DNA from: Bryobacterales bacterium KBS 96
Lineage (GTDB): Bacteria; Acidobacteriota; Terriglobia; Bryobacterales; Bryobacteraceae
Assembly: GCA_000381625.1 (NCBI GenBank)
Contig: KB906767.1
Location: forward strand, 4,703,357-4,767,356
Direction of reading: 5' to 3'
DNA: 64,000 nt
Within the stretch, counting starts at the first letter, position 1. Every line of letters starts with the position of its first letter. The translations under genes were made by a program, and so were the position numbers. The notes under the pieces are model-generated. The model did not search any database. It was not told the DNA's origin and saw only the letters and a program-made list of their open reading frames with translations. Positions 43,857-52,906 of the stretch are shown piece after piece.

Positions 43857-44978
43857 TTACAGTACGTCAATATCGGCATTCAGCGCCCCCGCCGCTTTCA
43901 GATTCTGCAGAATTGCGATGATGTCCCGAGGCGTCGAGCCGATCGCCACCAGCGCTCGCACCAGATCGTCCACGCTTGCGCCTTCTTTCAATTTCACATC
44001 CTGCGCTTTGTCCTCTTTCACCCCGACGTTCACCTGCGGCACAACCACCGTTTGCGCTCCCGGTCCGCTGAACGGAGCGGGCTGCGAAACAGAATAGGAG
44101 GTCTCCACTTCGACGGTCAGATTGCCATGCAGAATAGACACCGGCGCGATACGTACGTCATTGCCGAGCACCACCGTCCCCGTCTTCTCGTTGACCACAA
44201 TCCTCGCGGAGCGGTCTGTATCCACCTGAATGCCCTCAATGGCCGCGATGAATTCCACCGACCTGGCGCGATACGCATCGGGAATGCGAACGTCAATCAG
44301 TGCCGAGTTCTTTGCTTCTGCAATAGGCGGCCCTGCGGCTGCGAGCGTCTTATTGATGGCAGTCACAATTCGGGCGGCCGTGATGAAATCCGCATTATGC
44401 AGTTGCAGATGGACGCCCTTATCCGGTTCGATGCTTGGCGGAGCCTGCTCGACAATCGCGCCGGAGGGCACGCGGCCCGCCGTCGGGTGGTTCAATACCT
44501 GGGAGTTGCCGCCACGGCCAGCGACAAATCCGCCTGTGATTACCGATCCCTGTGCTACGGCATAGACCTGCCCGTTGGCTGCGCGTAACGGCGTGAGTAC
44601 CAGTAAGCCTCCTTGCAGATTGCTGGCATCGCCGACAGCCGCGACACTAACATCGATTTTCGTTCCGGGCTGAGCGAACGGCGGCAGCGTAGCCGTAATC
44701 ATCACGGCGGCCGTATTGCGAATCAGGATGAATGTTGGATTTACGACCACTCCCATCCGCTGCAGCATGTTTGTCAACGTCTGGGCGGAGAAGAACGTCT
44801 GGCGCTTATCGCCGGTCCCGTTCAGGCCAACGACAACACCGTAGCCGATGAGCTGATTTTCGCGGACTCCCTCGATCGAGACGATATCCTTCAGCCTGGT
44901 CGCGGCCGTACAAAGCGGTGAAGCGGCCAGAGCCAGCAGCAGGACGATCCACGCGCGTTGAATATTCTTCGTCGTCAT
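43857..44978 (-). CDS. flgI: Flagellar P-ring protein FlgI
   Basis: A 373-residue periplasmic protein forming the P ring around the rod in the peptidoglycan layer. It has a Sec signal (RAWIVLLLALAASPLCTA) and family blocks RLKDIVSIEGVRENQLIGYG, VVGLNGTGDKRQTFFSAQTL, NVSVAAVGDASNL-like DVSVAAVGDASNLQGG and VDDLVRALVAIGSTPRDIIA. Located between flgH (2 bp) and flgJ. Presence of P- and L-ring genes indicates a Gram-negative envelope. Confidence 0.97.
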   Translation of the reverse strand: MTTKNIQRAWIVLLLALAASPLCTAATRLKDIVSIEGVRENQLIGYGVVVGLNGTGDKRQTFFSAQTLTNMLQRMGVVVNPTFILIRNTAAVMITATLPPFAQPGTKIDVSVAAVGDASNLQGGLLVLTPLRAANGQVYAVAQGSVITGGFVAGRGGNSQVLNHPTAGRVPSGAIVEQAPPSIEPDKGVHLQLHNADFITAARIVTAINKTLAAAGPPIAEAKNSALIDVRIPDAYRARSVEFIAAIEGIQVDTDRSARIVVNEKTGTVVLGNDVRIAPVSILHGNLTVEVETSYSVSQPAPFSGPGAQTVVVPQVNVGVKEDKAQDVKLKEGASVDDLVRALVAIGSTPRDIIAILQNLKAAGALNADIDVL

Positions 44979-44980
44979 TT

Positions 44981-45715
44981 TCAGAACGGGAGTATCCCGA
45001 GCAGCAAACGATAGATGATATTCGGCCGGTGAATCGCATCGGTGATAACGCCTCGACCGTTCATCCGCACCTCTAAGTAAGCAAGGCGGTTCGAACTGAT
45101 GGAATTATCCGGACCAATATCAATGGGCCGTATGATTCCGCGAAGCGACACCGTCTGAGTATCGGAATTGACCGCCACGAGCTTAGTAGCTTCCACAATC
45201 AAATTTCCGTTCGGAAGAACTTTGAGCACGCGCGCCGATACCGTTGTCGATAGCGATGTTTGCCTGGATGTCGAGCCCTGACCGTCCAATTGCTGCTGTC
45301 CGTTCAGGTCCGCTAGATTCGTGAGCGCGCTGGCGGCCGATTTGGGGCCGAATAATGAATTCACCGAGGCTTTCGCCGAGGATGCTCGCTTCGTGGATGT
45401 CACTCCCTGAGCGTTTGCCGTGGCCTGTTCAGCCACCACCACGGTGACGATGTCGCCGACGCGCGCCGCCCTGTAGTCCATGCCCATGTCGGCCAGATTC
45501 CCGTCGCTTGCATACAGCGAGCCGGCTGAAGGACGGGAGTCCGGTCCGTTCGATGATGTGTCGGCAAGCAGGCGATCGATCGGGGATAGGTCCGTTTCCT
45601 TTGGCTGCTTGTTTCGTTTCGCCCCGTAACAGGCAGTCGTGACGAGCGCCAGCATCGCTAGCATCCGGCCTGCCTGTCTACAGATCGGCTTGTGAAGTAA
45701 TGTGCGGCTCTGCAT
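44981..45715 (-). CDS. flgH: Flagellar L-ring lipoprotein FlgH
   Basis: About 244 residues. A lipoprotein signal (MLALVTTACYG, lipobox VTTAC) precedes the outer-membrane ring domain with DYRAARVGDIVTVVVAEQAT, LKVLPNGNLIVEATKLVAVN and VSLRGIIRPIDI. The start at ATG 45715 gives a charged n-region and overlaps flgA by 38 nt; ATG 45664, 13 bp after the flgA stop and preceded by AGGCAGG, is an alternative with a poorer signal sequence. Confidence 0.93.
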   Translation of the reverse strand: MQSRTLLHKPICRQAGRMLAMLALVTTACYGAKRNKQPKETDLSPIDRLLADTSSNGPDSRPSAGSLYASDGNLADMGMDYRAARVGDIVTVVVAEQATANAQGVTSTKRASSAKASVNSLFGPKSAASALTNLADLNGQQQLDGQGSTSRQTSLSTTVSARVLKVLPNGNLIVEATKLVAVNSDTQTVSLRGIIRPIDIGPDNSISSNRLAYLEVRMNGRGVITDAIHRPNIIYRLLLGILPF

Positions 45716-46661
45716 GGTTGCTCTCTCTATTGCGACTCGCGGTTTGCAGCTTTGCGAGCGACGTTTGAACCAGCACCGTCCCATCGGCCTGTACGGTTCC
45801 TTGAAAATGCCGTTTCGAGTTTATGTTCGTCAACAAAATGCTTCTCCCCGTATATCCGTCCGATTCGGCCTGAGCTTCCAGAGTCAAGTGCGTACCGCCT
45901 GCAACCACTCTGACGAGCACCAGGTTGCCCCTGGCGATATCCGGTGGCGACATGACCATTGCGTGTGTCAGCACCGTGCCTGTCCGCAAGCTGCGCTTCA
46001 GAACTAAGCCTGCGTAATCTTCTATTCGCTCGTCCTTGGTGCGCGATAGCGGACATGCCGGAGCGCTGAACGCTTCGAGTTCACTCGCATCCAGGCTTTT
46101 TCCCTGACCAAGATCCACCTTCATCCGGACGGCTTGGCGCGTTGCGATCAGCCGTACTCGAGCCCAGCATCTATAAGTGCCGCCCGAATTGCCCCTCAAT
46201 TGTCCGTGCCAAAGGAAAGGATCGTCAGGGCGCGTTTGGGGCGGCGGTACGGCTCCGGAAAGTGGAAACTCGAGAACGCCCGCCGGCACTGGAAATTTCG
46301 AGATTTCGACCAACTCGATCCGTATGTCCCCGCCTGCCGGCAAACTCCGCCGAATGGCCGCTTCCACCTCGCCATGACCCGGCGGGTGAGCTGCACGCTC
46401 AAAACACATGCCGCTACTTTGCAAATTCGCCGGCTGAATCAGGCCAAAGCGCGCCATCCATTGCTCTACCTCGCGCTTCGAAATGATTCGCCTGCTGCCC
46501 ACCGATGGCCCGAAGGAGAGTACAGTGTCGGGCGAAACCGCCTTGAAGATTGATTCCGCTTCGGCCGCATGCTTTGCGAGGATTCGGTCACCCTCGATTT
46601 GGATACAGGCTCGCGGCACGGGTTTCGCGGCAAGCTGCAATGCAAGCAAGAAGACAAGCAT
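45678..46661 (-). CDS. flgA: Flagellar P-ring addition protein FlgA
   Basis: A 327-residue periplasmic chaperone for P-ring assembly. It has a short hydrophobic start (MLVFLLALQLAAKPVPR), an N-terminal region of low conservation, and a C-terminal SAF/ChapFlgA domain (GLVLKRSLRTGTVLTHAMVM, PPDIARGNLVLVRVVAGG, GRSILLTNINSKRHFQGTV). It is longer than E. coli FlgA (219). It follows flgG by 6 bp. Confidence 0.88.
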   Translation of the reverse strand: MLVFLLALQLAAKPVPRACIQIEGDRILAKHAAEAESIFKAVSPDTVLSFGPSVGSRRIISKREVEQWMARFGLIQPANLQSSGMCFERAAHPPGHGEVEAAIRRSLPAGGDIRIELVEISKFPVPAGVLEFPLSGAVPPPQTRPDDPFLWHGQLRGNSGGTYRCWARVRLIATRQAVRMKVDLGQGKSLDASELEAFSAPACPLSRTKDERIEDYAGLVLKRSLRTGTVLTHAMVMSPPDIARGNLVLVRVVAGGTHLTLEAQAESDGYTGRSILLTNINSKRHFQGTVQADGTVLVQTSLAKLQTASRNRESNHAEPHITSQADL

Positions 46662-46667
46662 AAAGTC

Positions 46668-47459
46668 CTACTGCGAGATGTTATTCACCTGCTGATACAT
46701 CTCATCGGCAGCTTTCACAACCTTGGAATTGGCTTCATATGCTCGCTGGCTCTCGATCAAGCTAATGAATTCTTCGACAACGCTGACATTCGATCCTTCG
46801 AGATAGCCTTGCTGAAGTGTGCCGAGGCCTTCTTGCCCTCCGGGATTGCCGACCGTGGGGTCGCCCGATGCATCGGTCGGCAGGTAAAGATTGTTTCCAA
46901 TGCTGTTCAGCCCCGCCGGATTCGTGAAGTTTGCGAGCTGAATCTGCCCGGCGAGTTGAGTAGCCGTTTGACCGGGCAGCGTATAGCTGACGGTGCCATC
47001 GGAGGCGATCGTCACGGCTTGCGCTTCCGGCGGCAGAGTGATCTGCGGTTCGAGGGCATCCCCATCCAAAGTCACGATATTGCCGTCGCGATCCAGATGG
47101 AAAGCGCCCGATCTGGTATAGGCCACATCGCCGGTAGCACGGCGAACCTGGAAGAAGCCGTGACCTTGAATTACCAGGTCGAGCGGATTGTTCGTCTGCT
47201 GGAAATCGCCCTGTTGGAAAATGATCTCGTTTGCCGCGGGCCGGGCGCCTAGGCCGAGTTGCAGGCCGGATGGCACCACCGTTTGTGCGCCCGCAGCCGT
47301 TCCAGGCTGAACGACAGTCTGATAGAGAAGATCCTGAAATTCCGTGCGCCGCATCTTGAAACCGGTGGTGTTCGCGTTCGCGAGGTTGTTCGCAATGTTA
47401 TCCACGTTCATTTGCTGGGCCGCCATGCCACTGCCGGCGCTGTATAGTGCTCGAATCAT
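46668..47459 (-). CDS. flgG: Flagellar distal rod protein FlgG
   Basis: A 263-residue axial protein, the usual length. It has the N-terminal rod motif (ALYSAGSGMAAQQMNVDNIA, NNLANANTTGFK), the central FlgG signature QGHGFFQVRRATGDVAYTRSG, and C-terminal coiled region VEEFISLIESQRAYEANSKV. Exported by the flagellar type III system without a cleaved signal. 48 bp after flgF. Confidence 0.97.
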   Translation of the reverse strand: MIRALYSAGSGMAAQQMNVDNIANNLANANTTGFKMRRTEFQDLLYQTVVQPGTAAGAQTVVPSGLQLGLGARPAANEIIFQQGDFQQTNNPLDLVIQGHGFFQVRRATGDVAYTRSGAFHLDRDGNIVTLDGDALEPQITLPPEAQAVTIASDGTVSYTLPGQTATQLAGQIQLANFTNPAGLNSIGNNLYLPTDASGDPTVGNPGGQEGLGTLQQGYLEGSNVSVVEEFISLIESQRAYEANSKVVKAADEMYQQVNNISQ

Positions 47460-47507
47460 TGTTGTGCTCTTCTCCTGAGAAGTGTTCGGATGGATAGGCA
47501 GTCAACT

Positions 47508-48254
47508 TTAGGAAGTAACCTTGGCAACCTGCTCAATAACTTGGCGATCCATATCGGAAGCCATGGTCACCGCGCGCTGCAACATTTCAAAAGAGCGCAT
47601 CACATTCACAAGCTTCACCGCCGAGTACGCGGGCGTTACGTTTGACATTTCCAGTTTTCCTTGCGCAACCTGCGGATTGCTTGCGGACTGTAGCTTCGTG
47701 TCTGGTGAGAATCGAAAGTAACCGGCCCCCCGCTTTTCGATTGCGTCCAGCTTGGCGCCGTCCACGATCGCGAGCTGCGCGACGACGGCTCCATTCTGTT
47801 GCACTTCGCCGGCCGGGGTAATGGTCACGTCTCCATTCGGGTCCAACACAATCGGCTTGCCGTTCGACCCGCTGACGGCGTATCCTTCCTGCGTTTCGAG
47901 TTGTCCGGATTTAGCAACACTAAAGTGGCCGTTTCGTGTATAAAGAGGACCGGACGGCGTATTGACAACAAAGAAGCCGCTCGACTCGAGCGCCAGGTCG
48001 GTTGAGCTTCCCGTAGGCACAAGCGAACCTTGCGAGTAATCGGTCCAGTTGCGCTGAACGACAGGCATTTCCGCTCCGGGCGGCCTGCCCTCGTCATAGC
48101 CCTCCCACGCGTTATTGCCGAAATAGAGGTTGTACGATTCTTCATCCGCTTTATATCCGGCCGTGCCCGAGTTAGCAATGTTATTCGCCAGCAGATCGAG
48201 CGTTTCGGTACGTGAACGCATCCCACTTGCCGCGGTTGCGATTAGTGAATCCAT
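47508..48254 (-). CDS. flgF: Flagellar proximal rod protein FlgF (FlgF/FlgG family)
   Basis: A 248-residue rod protein with the axial N-terminus (TAASGMRSRTETLDLLANNI, ANSGTAGYK), central SSGFFVVNTPSGPLYTRNGH and C-terminal VKLVNVMRSFEMLQRAVTMA. Being the FlgG paralogue upstream of flgG identifies it as FlgF. First gene of the minus-strand operon, with a sigma-54-like promoter at 48279-48294. Confidence 0.9.
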   Translation of the reverse strand: MDSLIATAASGMRSRTETLDLLANNIANSGTAGYKADEESYNLYFGNNAWEGYDEGRPPGAEMPVVQRNWTDYSQGSLVPTGSSTDLALESSGFFVVNTPSGPLYTRNGHFSVAKSGQLETQEGYAVSGSNGKPIVLDPNGDVTITPAGEVQQNGAVVAQLAIVDGAKLDAIEKRGAGYFRFSPDTKLQSASNPQVAQGKLEMSNVTPAYSAVKLVNVMRSFEMLQRAVTMASDMDRQVIEQVAKVTS

Positions 48255-48278
48255 CGAAGTCTCTCGTCTGAATGCCTA

Positions 48279-48294
48279 TGCATCCGGTGGGCCA
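48279..48294 (-). promoter_or_regulatory. Sigma-54-like -24/-12 promoter upstream of flgF
   Basis: Minus-strand TGGCCCACCGGATGCA: GG and GC separated by exactly 10 nt, with TGGC and TGC-A matching the consensus TGGCACG-N4-TTGCA at nine of twelve positions. A start about 12 nt further would leave a leader of about 14 nt before the flgF ATG. Flagellar middle genes are often sigma-54 dependent. Confidence 0.45.
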
Positions 48295-48438
48295 GCACGC
48301 ATCACTTGCAAATAGAGCTGCACACGTGGCGAAATTCACGATCGCTCGCGGCAAGAATGTGCCGCACGCCATGATTTGGTCGCGGCCCAGAAGCTCCTAA
48401 GAAGGGTCATTTACCTGCTATCAGTGATTTGGCGCGTT

Positions 48439-48454
48439 TGGCATCGGGCATGCA
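48439..48454 (+). promoter_or_regulatory. Sigma-54-like -24/-12 promoter upstream of fliK
   Basis: TGGCATCGGGCATGCA: GG-N10-GC, with TGGCA and TGCA ends matching the consensus at nine to ten of twelve positions. Start expected near 48465, 10 nt before the ATG at 48475, which also supports that start codon over the upstream TTG at 48376. Confidence 0.45.
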
Positions 48455-48474
48455 AGAATCTCGCACGTGTGCCA

Positions 48475-50070
48475 ATGCCTTTGCCAACTTCATCGGGTCT
48501 GATTGGCCTATTCCACCCGTTCGCGGCCAACGTTTTTGCCGATGTTGGATCGGGCGTTTCAAAATTGAACCCGAATCAGAACAATGCGGCAGCAGAAGCT
48601 TCTGGCCAGGCAGCGGATGGCTTTTCTGAATTGTTTGGCGCAAGCCTGGACAGTTTGTCCGGCGCCAAGACTTCTTCTATGCAGACCTCCGGCAAGCTGC
48701 GGACTAATGGCTGCGTATTGTCCAATCAACTAAAAGTCGATTCGCTGCAAACAGGCTGGTCGATACCCTCCGGCATTCCACCGGCAGCAGCGGTAGATGA
48801 TTCGGATCCCGCTGTGTCGCTTGCAGGCGATCTAATAGATGCCGATAGCGTCAAGGCGCAAAAGCTCGCCGGCTATATCGAATCAGCGCTGCAATCAATC
48901 CCAGTTACGGAGACGAAGAACGCCGCGAAGCTGGCTCCTCCGGCGGAAACGCAGAAACCGGCCGACACACAGAAAGAAGATGCATCACCCGCGCCGCCCC
49001 CACAGAGCGATGTCGGTGCAACCGTGATCTCGATCCCTCTGCCTTTGCCAGTTACGCTCTTGCTAGTCGCAAAGCCGGCAGCGCAGACCACCGACGCTCT
49101 GTCTATTGCAAAGCCAGGAGCGTTACCGGCGACTCCCGGCGCTCCACAAGTTTCGGTATTGCCCGATACGTCCAAGGCCGCCGCCGGCTCCGAAACGCTA
49201 GCTTTCCAGGCTCATCTATTACCGGAACCGGGAAGTCCGGCACACTCTTTGGACGCCGCAGCGGCAGTGCCGCAGAGTTCTGCTTCCCGGCTAACAAGTG
49301 CTTCCGCTCTGGCTGCGGCGCTTAATCCGACGCCCTCGCAAACCGCGCCGCAAAACACGGCGCCGGCGCCTCAGATAAACGGAGACACATTGCTGTTCCG
49401 CAACGGTTCTTCGGCACAGGGAAGTACCGGCACGGCGGCGGTGAATGTTCCCACCGTGACGGCGACAACCGCGAGCGCCGCCTTCAGCGGTACACCTCAA
49501 TTCGGGGGGAAGTCCCCGGACGAAGATCGAGGGCGACAATCTTCTTCACCCGCTGGGGATTCGCCTGCGCGGATCGATAACATCGTAAACTTGCCCGGTC
49601 AGGGCTCCGACATCAAAGCCCCCGATCAGCTCAATTCGGCCCGATCGTCAAGTTCATTGCAAGCAATGCCGATGCAGAAAGAGGACGGACCAGCCGCATT
49701 GCAACCCAAAACAGACATCACCTTCAGATTGCAAGGCCAATCCGGAGAGACCGTGAGTGTGCGCGTTTCGGATCGTGCAGGCGATATACAGATTGCTGTC
49801 CGGAGCACAGATCCAGCCACGGCCGCGACTCTGCGCCACGATCTGCCAACAATTCAATCCGGATTGGAGCGCGCCGGATGGCGTATGGAATCGAATGCTG
49901 CGGGCACGCAGCCCGCGCCGGCAATGCACCAGTTGGTGCGAAACGATGGCGGCGCCTCCGATCAATCGCGACAAGGCGCCCAGAGCCGTGCCGAAGACTA
50001 TTCACAAGGAGGGCGCAGGCGACCATCGCCCAATGAGCAATGGATGGAAGCGATGAATACGGACGCGTAG
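48475..50070 (+). CDS. fliK: Flagellar hook-length control protein FliK-like
   Basis: About 531 residues. The long N-terminal and middle part is low-complexity, rich in Ala, Pro, Ser and Thr, as in FliK rulers; the C-terminal domain shows the Flg_hook pattern (ITFRLQGQSGETVSVRVSDR, AGDIQIAVRSTDPATAATLR, LPTIQSGLERAGWRMES). It measures hook length and switches export specificity via FlhB. Start chosen at ATG 48475 because a promoter-like element lies just upstream; no ribosome site is evident. Located before flgD and flgE, the usual order. Confidence 0.8.
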   Translation: MPLPTSSGLIGLFHPFAANVFADVGSGVSKLNPNQNNAAAEASGQAADGFSELFGASLDSLSGAKTSSMQTSGKLRTNGCVLSNQLKVDSLQTGWSIPSGIPPAAAVDDSDPAVSLAGDLIDADSVKAQKLAGYIESALQSIPVTETKNAAKLAPPAETQKPADTQKEDASPAPPPQSDVGATVISIPLPLPVTLLLVAKPAAQTTDALSIAKPGALPATPGAPQVSVLPDTSKAAAGSETLAFQAHLLPEPGSPAHSLDAAAAVPQSSASRLTSASALAAALNPTPSQTAPQNTAPAPQINGDTLLFRNGSSAQGSTGTAAVNVPTVTATTASAAFSGTPQFGGKSPDEDRGRQSSSPAGDSPARIDNIVNLPGQGSDIKAPDQLNSARSSSSLQAMPMQKEDGPAALQPKTDITFRLQGQSGETVSVRVSDRAGDIQIAVRSTDPATAATLRHDLPTIQSGLERAGWRMESNAAGTQPAPAMHQLVRNDGGASDQSRQGAQSRAEDYSQGGRRRPSPNEQWMEAMNTDA

Positions 50071-50111
50071 TCTGCGTGGCATGACGAGAGGAGCTTGAAA
50101 CTAGAAACTAC

Positions 50112-50420
50112 ATGACGATACCTAGCACCAGCAGTAACGATCAAACGGGCTCTTCGGGCGCTACCGCCGGGAACACCGTAACAAACAACCCGGTCGACAA
50201 GCTGGCGAACGAGAGCACTTTTCTGCAACTGTTCGTTGCTCAGTTGAAGAACCAGGATCCGCTAAATCCTGCCGATGGAACACAATTTGTTTCCCAGCTC
50301 GCTCAATTCAGCCAGTTGGAGCAGACCATCAACATTAGCCAGGATGTGAGTGCGATTCGCCAATCGTTTGGTGGAAGCCCGGACGGAACGAGCGGCGCTT
50401 CCGGAGCGCAACAATCTTAA
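50112..50420 (+). CDS. flgD: Flagellar hook-capping protein FlgD, short form
   Basis: A 102-residue protein with the FlgD N-terminal domain (FLQLFVAQLKNQDPLNPADG, TQFVSQLAQFSQLEQT) that forms the cap for hook assembly. The C-terminal Ig-like/tudor domain of proteobacterial FlgD (about 230 residues) is absent; short forms are known in other phyla. 41 bp after fliK and 20 bp before flgE. Confidence 0.88.
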   Translation: MTIPSTSSNDQTGSSGATAGNTVTNNPVDKLANESTFLQLFVAQLKNQDPLNPADGTQFVSQLAQFSQLEQTINISQDVSAIRQSFGGSPDGTSGASGAQQS

Positions 50421-50440
50421 TCAGTAAAGGAAAAAATCGA

Positions 50441-51691
50441 ATGTTGACAGCACTTTCCACTGCCCTCTCGGCGCTTGATGGCCAGTCGACGGCGATCGAC
50501 GTAGTCGGAAACAATTTGGCCAACCTGAACACTGTCGGTTACAAGGCCAACTCCGCCGTGTTCTATGATCTGATGTCGCAAAGCATCGGGGATGCAAAGA
50601 CCCAGGTCGGCATGGGCATTGGGACACCTTTGACCCGGCGCATTTTCTCGCAGGGGCACACACAGAGCAGTACAGGGCCTCTCGACGTGGCGATCCAGGG
50701 CGACGGCTTCATGGTCGTGAAGAACTCCGATAACGCAACGATGTACACTCGCAGCGGCAATCTCACGACGGACGCAAATGGCACGCTTCGAACAGCAACT
50801 GGAGAATATGTTCAAGGCTGGTCCGCGATTAACGGGCAACTAAGTACAACGGGGGCGATCGGGAATATCACGGTCCCGCAAGGCTCTCTGAAGGCTCCGG
50901 TCGCCACGCAGAATATGAGCATTTCCGCCAACCTGGACGCGACCTCTCCGGTTGTAGCAGCGGGGGCCGAATCCGCCACGAACGTGTCGTTTTCCACGTC
51001 GATGGAAGTCTACGATTCCCTGGGCGCATCGCACCTGGTGACGCTCGACTTCTGGAACAATGGCAGCGGCAGTTGGAAATGGCAGGGAAGCGTGCCGGCA
51101 GGCGACGTGAGCGGTAGTCCAATTGTGGGCGGCGGCACGCTGGCATTCGATTCCACGGGAACGTTAGTAGCGCCTTTACCTTCCGCGCCGCCCGCGATCA
51201 ATATAGCGGGACTGACCGATAGCGCAAGCAACATGGCGATGAACTTCAACCTGTACAACGGCACAACGCCGCTGCTTACCCAATACAATCAGATCTCGGC
51301 TCCGTCGGGCAACTTACAAGATGGTTCACCTTCGGCGAAGCTGACCAGTGTCTCAATTGGAGACGGCGGCGTTATCCTCGCGCACTACTCGGACGACCAG
51401 CAGGTCGCCATGGGCCAACTCGCCATGGCGAATTTCGTCAACCCCGATTCACTCCTGGCCGTCGGCAACAACAACTATGCCGTAACGGGAGCTACTTCGA
51501 ACGCATCGATCGGAGTTCCTGGCTCAGGAGGGCGAGGCCAAATTCTCGGCGGAAACCTGGAATCTTCCACTGTCGATATCGCAACGGAGTTCACCAATCT
51601 GATGGTCTATCAACGGAGTTACGAAGCAAACGCCAAGGTTGTGACATCGGCCGACCAGATCAATCAAGACACCATTAATCTGATCCGCTAG
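50441..51691 (+). CDS. flgE: Flagellar hook protein FlgE
   Basis: A 416-residue hook protein. N-terminal rod motif (LSTALSALDGQSTAIDVVGN, NLANLNTVGYK), D1-type stretch IQGDGFMVVKNSDNATMYTR, and the C-terminal coiled helix VDIATEFTNLMVYQRSYEAN, then AKVVTSADQINQDTI. Length is close to E. coli FlgE (402). The ribosome site AGGAAA precedes the ATG. Confidence 0.96.
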   Translation: MLTALSTALSALDGQSTAIDVVGNNLANLNTVGYKANSAVFYDLMSQSIGDAKTQVGMGIGTPLTRRIFSQGHTQSSTGPLDVAIQGDGFMVVKNSDNATMYTRSGNLTTDANGTLRTATGEYVQGWSAINGQLSTTGAIGNITVPQGSLKAPVATQNMSISANLDATSPVVAAGAESATNVSFSTSMEVYDSLGASHLVTLDFWNNGSGSWKWQGSVPAGDVSGSPIVGGGTLAFDSTGTLVAPLPSAPPAINIAGLTDSASNMAMNFNLYNGTTPLLTQYNQISAPSGNLQDGSPSAKLTSVSIGDGGVILAHYSDDQQVAMGQLAMANFVNPDSLLAVGNNNYAVTGATSNASIGVPGSGGRGQILGGNLESSTVDIATEFTNLMVYQRSYEANAKVVTSADQINQDTINLIR

Positions 51692-51793
51692 CTGATTTGA
51701 AGCGGTCGAAAAATGCTCGGCCGGTTGCGCCAGTGCTTCTTCTTCCGCCATGAGCGCTCCACATGGCTGAAGTTGGGTGTAGAATGTCGCTCA

Positions 51794-52828
51794 ATGAAAT
51801 CAACCTTGTTGTGTGGAAGCTTGGCCCTGGCGATTTTGATCCCGCTAGCGTCGGCCCAGAAGATTCAACGCATCGATCCGCTCGCGAACCAGATTATCCC
51901 AAAGGATGCGCGACTCGATCGCGTAGCGACGGGATTCAATAAATGGACCGAGGGGCCGGTCTGGACTCGCGGCGGAAGCCTGCTTTTCGCGGAGATTCCG
52001 GCCAACAGCATTATGAAATGGACCCCGGGTGGAACCGCGACCGTATTTATGCACCCAAGCGGATATCTGGGAACCGCACCATACAACGGCCCCGAGCCTG
52101 GTTCGAATGGCATGACTCTCGATGCGGATGGCAAGCTTACCGTCGCCGGACACGCACGGCGCAACGTCTGGCGGTTGGAATCAATGAGTCCGTCCGCACA
52201 AATTACAGTACTGGCCGACTCGTTCCAAGGCAAGAAGTTGAACAGCCCGAACGATCTGGTTTATCGGTCCGATGGATCGTTATACTTCACCGATCCTCCG
52301 TATGGCTTGCGAACACAGAGCGACCAAGACCCTCATAAGGAATTAAAGATCAATGGAGTTTACCGGATTCCGAACGCTCGTCAACAAAAACCAGGATCGC
52401 CGCCAGATCGGGACAAGCTGCAACTCGTGATCAAAGATTTGAGCCGCCCGAACGGCATCGCATTTTCACCGGATGAAAAATTCCTGTACATCTCCGATTC
52501 GGAGAGACTCGCATGGATGCGGTACGACGTCGCGGCGGATGGCTCCGTCAGTAATGGCTCCGTGTTTCTCGACGCAAAGGGGGAGAAAGGGCCGGGCGGT
52601 CCGGACGGCTTTAAGGTCGACAAGAAGGGTAATCTTTACGGCGCGGGTTCAGGCGGCGTCTGGATTATTTCGCCCGAAGGCAAACATCTCGCCACGATTA
52701 CGACGCCTGAAAGGGTAGGCAACGTCGCCTGGGGCGATAAAGACGGAAAGACGCTATACATCACCGCCAGCACCAGTGTCTATCGCATCCGGCTGAACAT
52801 CCCTGGCATTATGCCCGCGCGTCCATAG
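51794..52828 (+). CDS. SMP-30/gluconolactonase-family beta-propeller protein
   Basis: About 344 residues, exported (MKSTLLCGSLALAILIPLAS, cut after SAQ). A six-blade propeller with family blocks TEGPVWTRGGSLLFAEIPAN, SNGMTLDADGKL, LNSPNDLVYRSDGSLYFTDP and PNGIAFSPDEKFLYISDS; the metal-binding glutamate, asparagines and aspartate of SMP-30 lactonases appear to be retained. Relatives hydrolyse sugar lactones. It lies between flgE and fliN but has no known flagellar role, so it is probably an insertion into the operon. Start chosen at the signal peptide rather than the earlier frame start. Confidence 0.88.
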   Translation: MKSTLLCGSLALAILIPLASAQKIQRIDPLANQIIPKDARLDRVATGFNKWTEGPVWTRGGSLLFAEIPANSIMKWTPGGTATVFMHPSGYLGTAPYNGPEPGSNGMTLDADGKLTVAGHARRNVWRLESMSPSAQITVLADSFQGKKLNSPNDLVYRSDGSLYFTDPPYGLRTQSDQDPHKELKINGVYRIPNARQQKPGSPPDRDKLQLVIKDLSRPNGIAFSPDEKFLYISDSERLAWMRYDVAADGSVSNGSVFLDAKGEKGPGGPDGFKVDKKGNLYGAGSGGVWIISPEGKHLATITTPERVGNVAWGDKDGKTLYITASTSVYRIRLNIPGIMPARP

Positions 52829-52906
52829 ACGTACTCATACGAAATTTGCGCGATCATCTGGATTGCCGGCTCTTCAGTTTGCGCCGTAGTTCGCCGATAG
52901 CTAGGC

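Noticed and set aside
43511-44978. Plus-strand frames opposite flgI/flgJ
   Set aside because: Shadows of complete flagellar genes.
48376-48474. TTG-initiated extension of fliK
   Set aside because: No ribosome site, residues unlike FliK, and the sigma-54-like promoter would fall inside the coding region.
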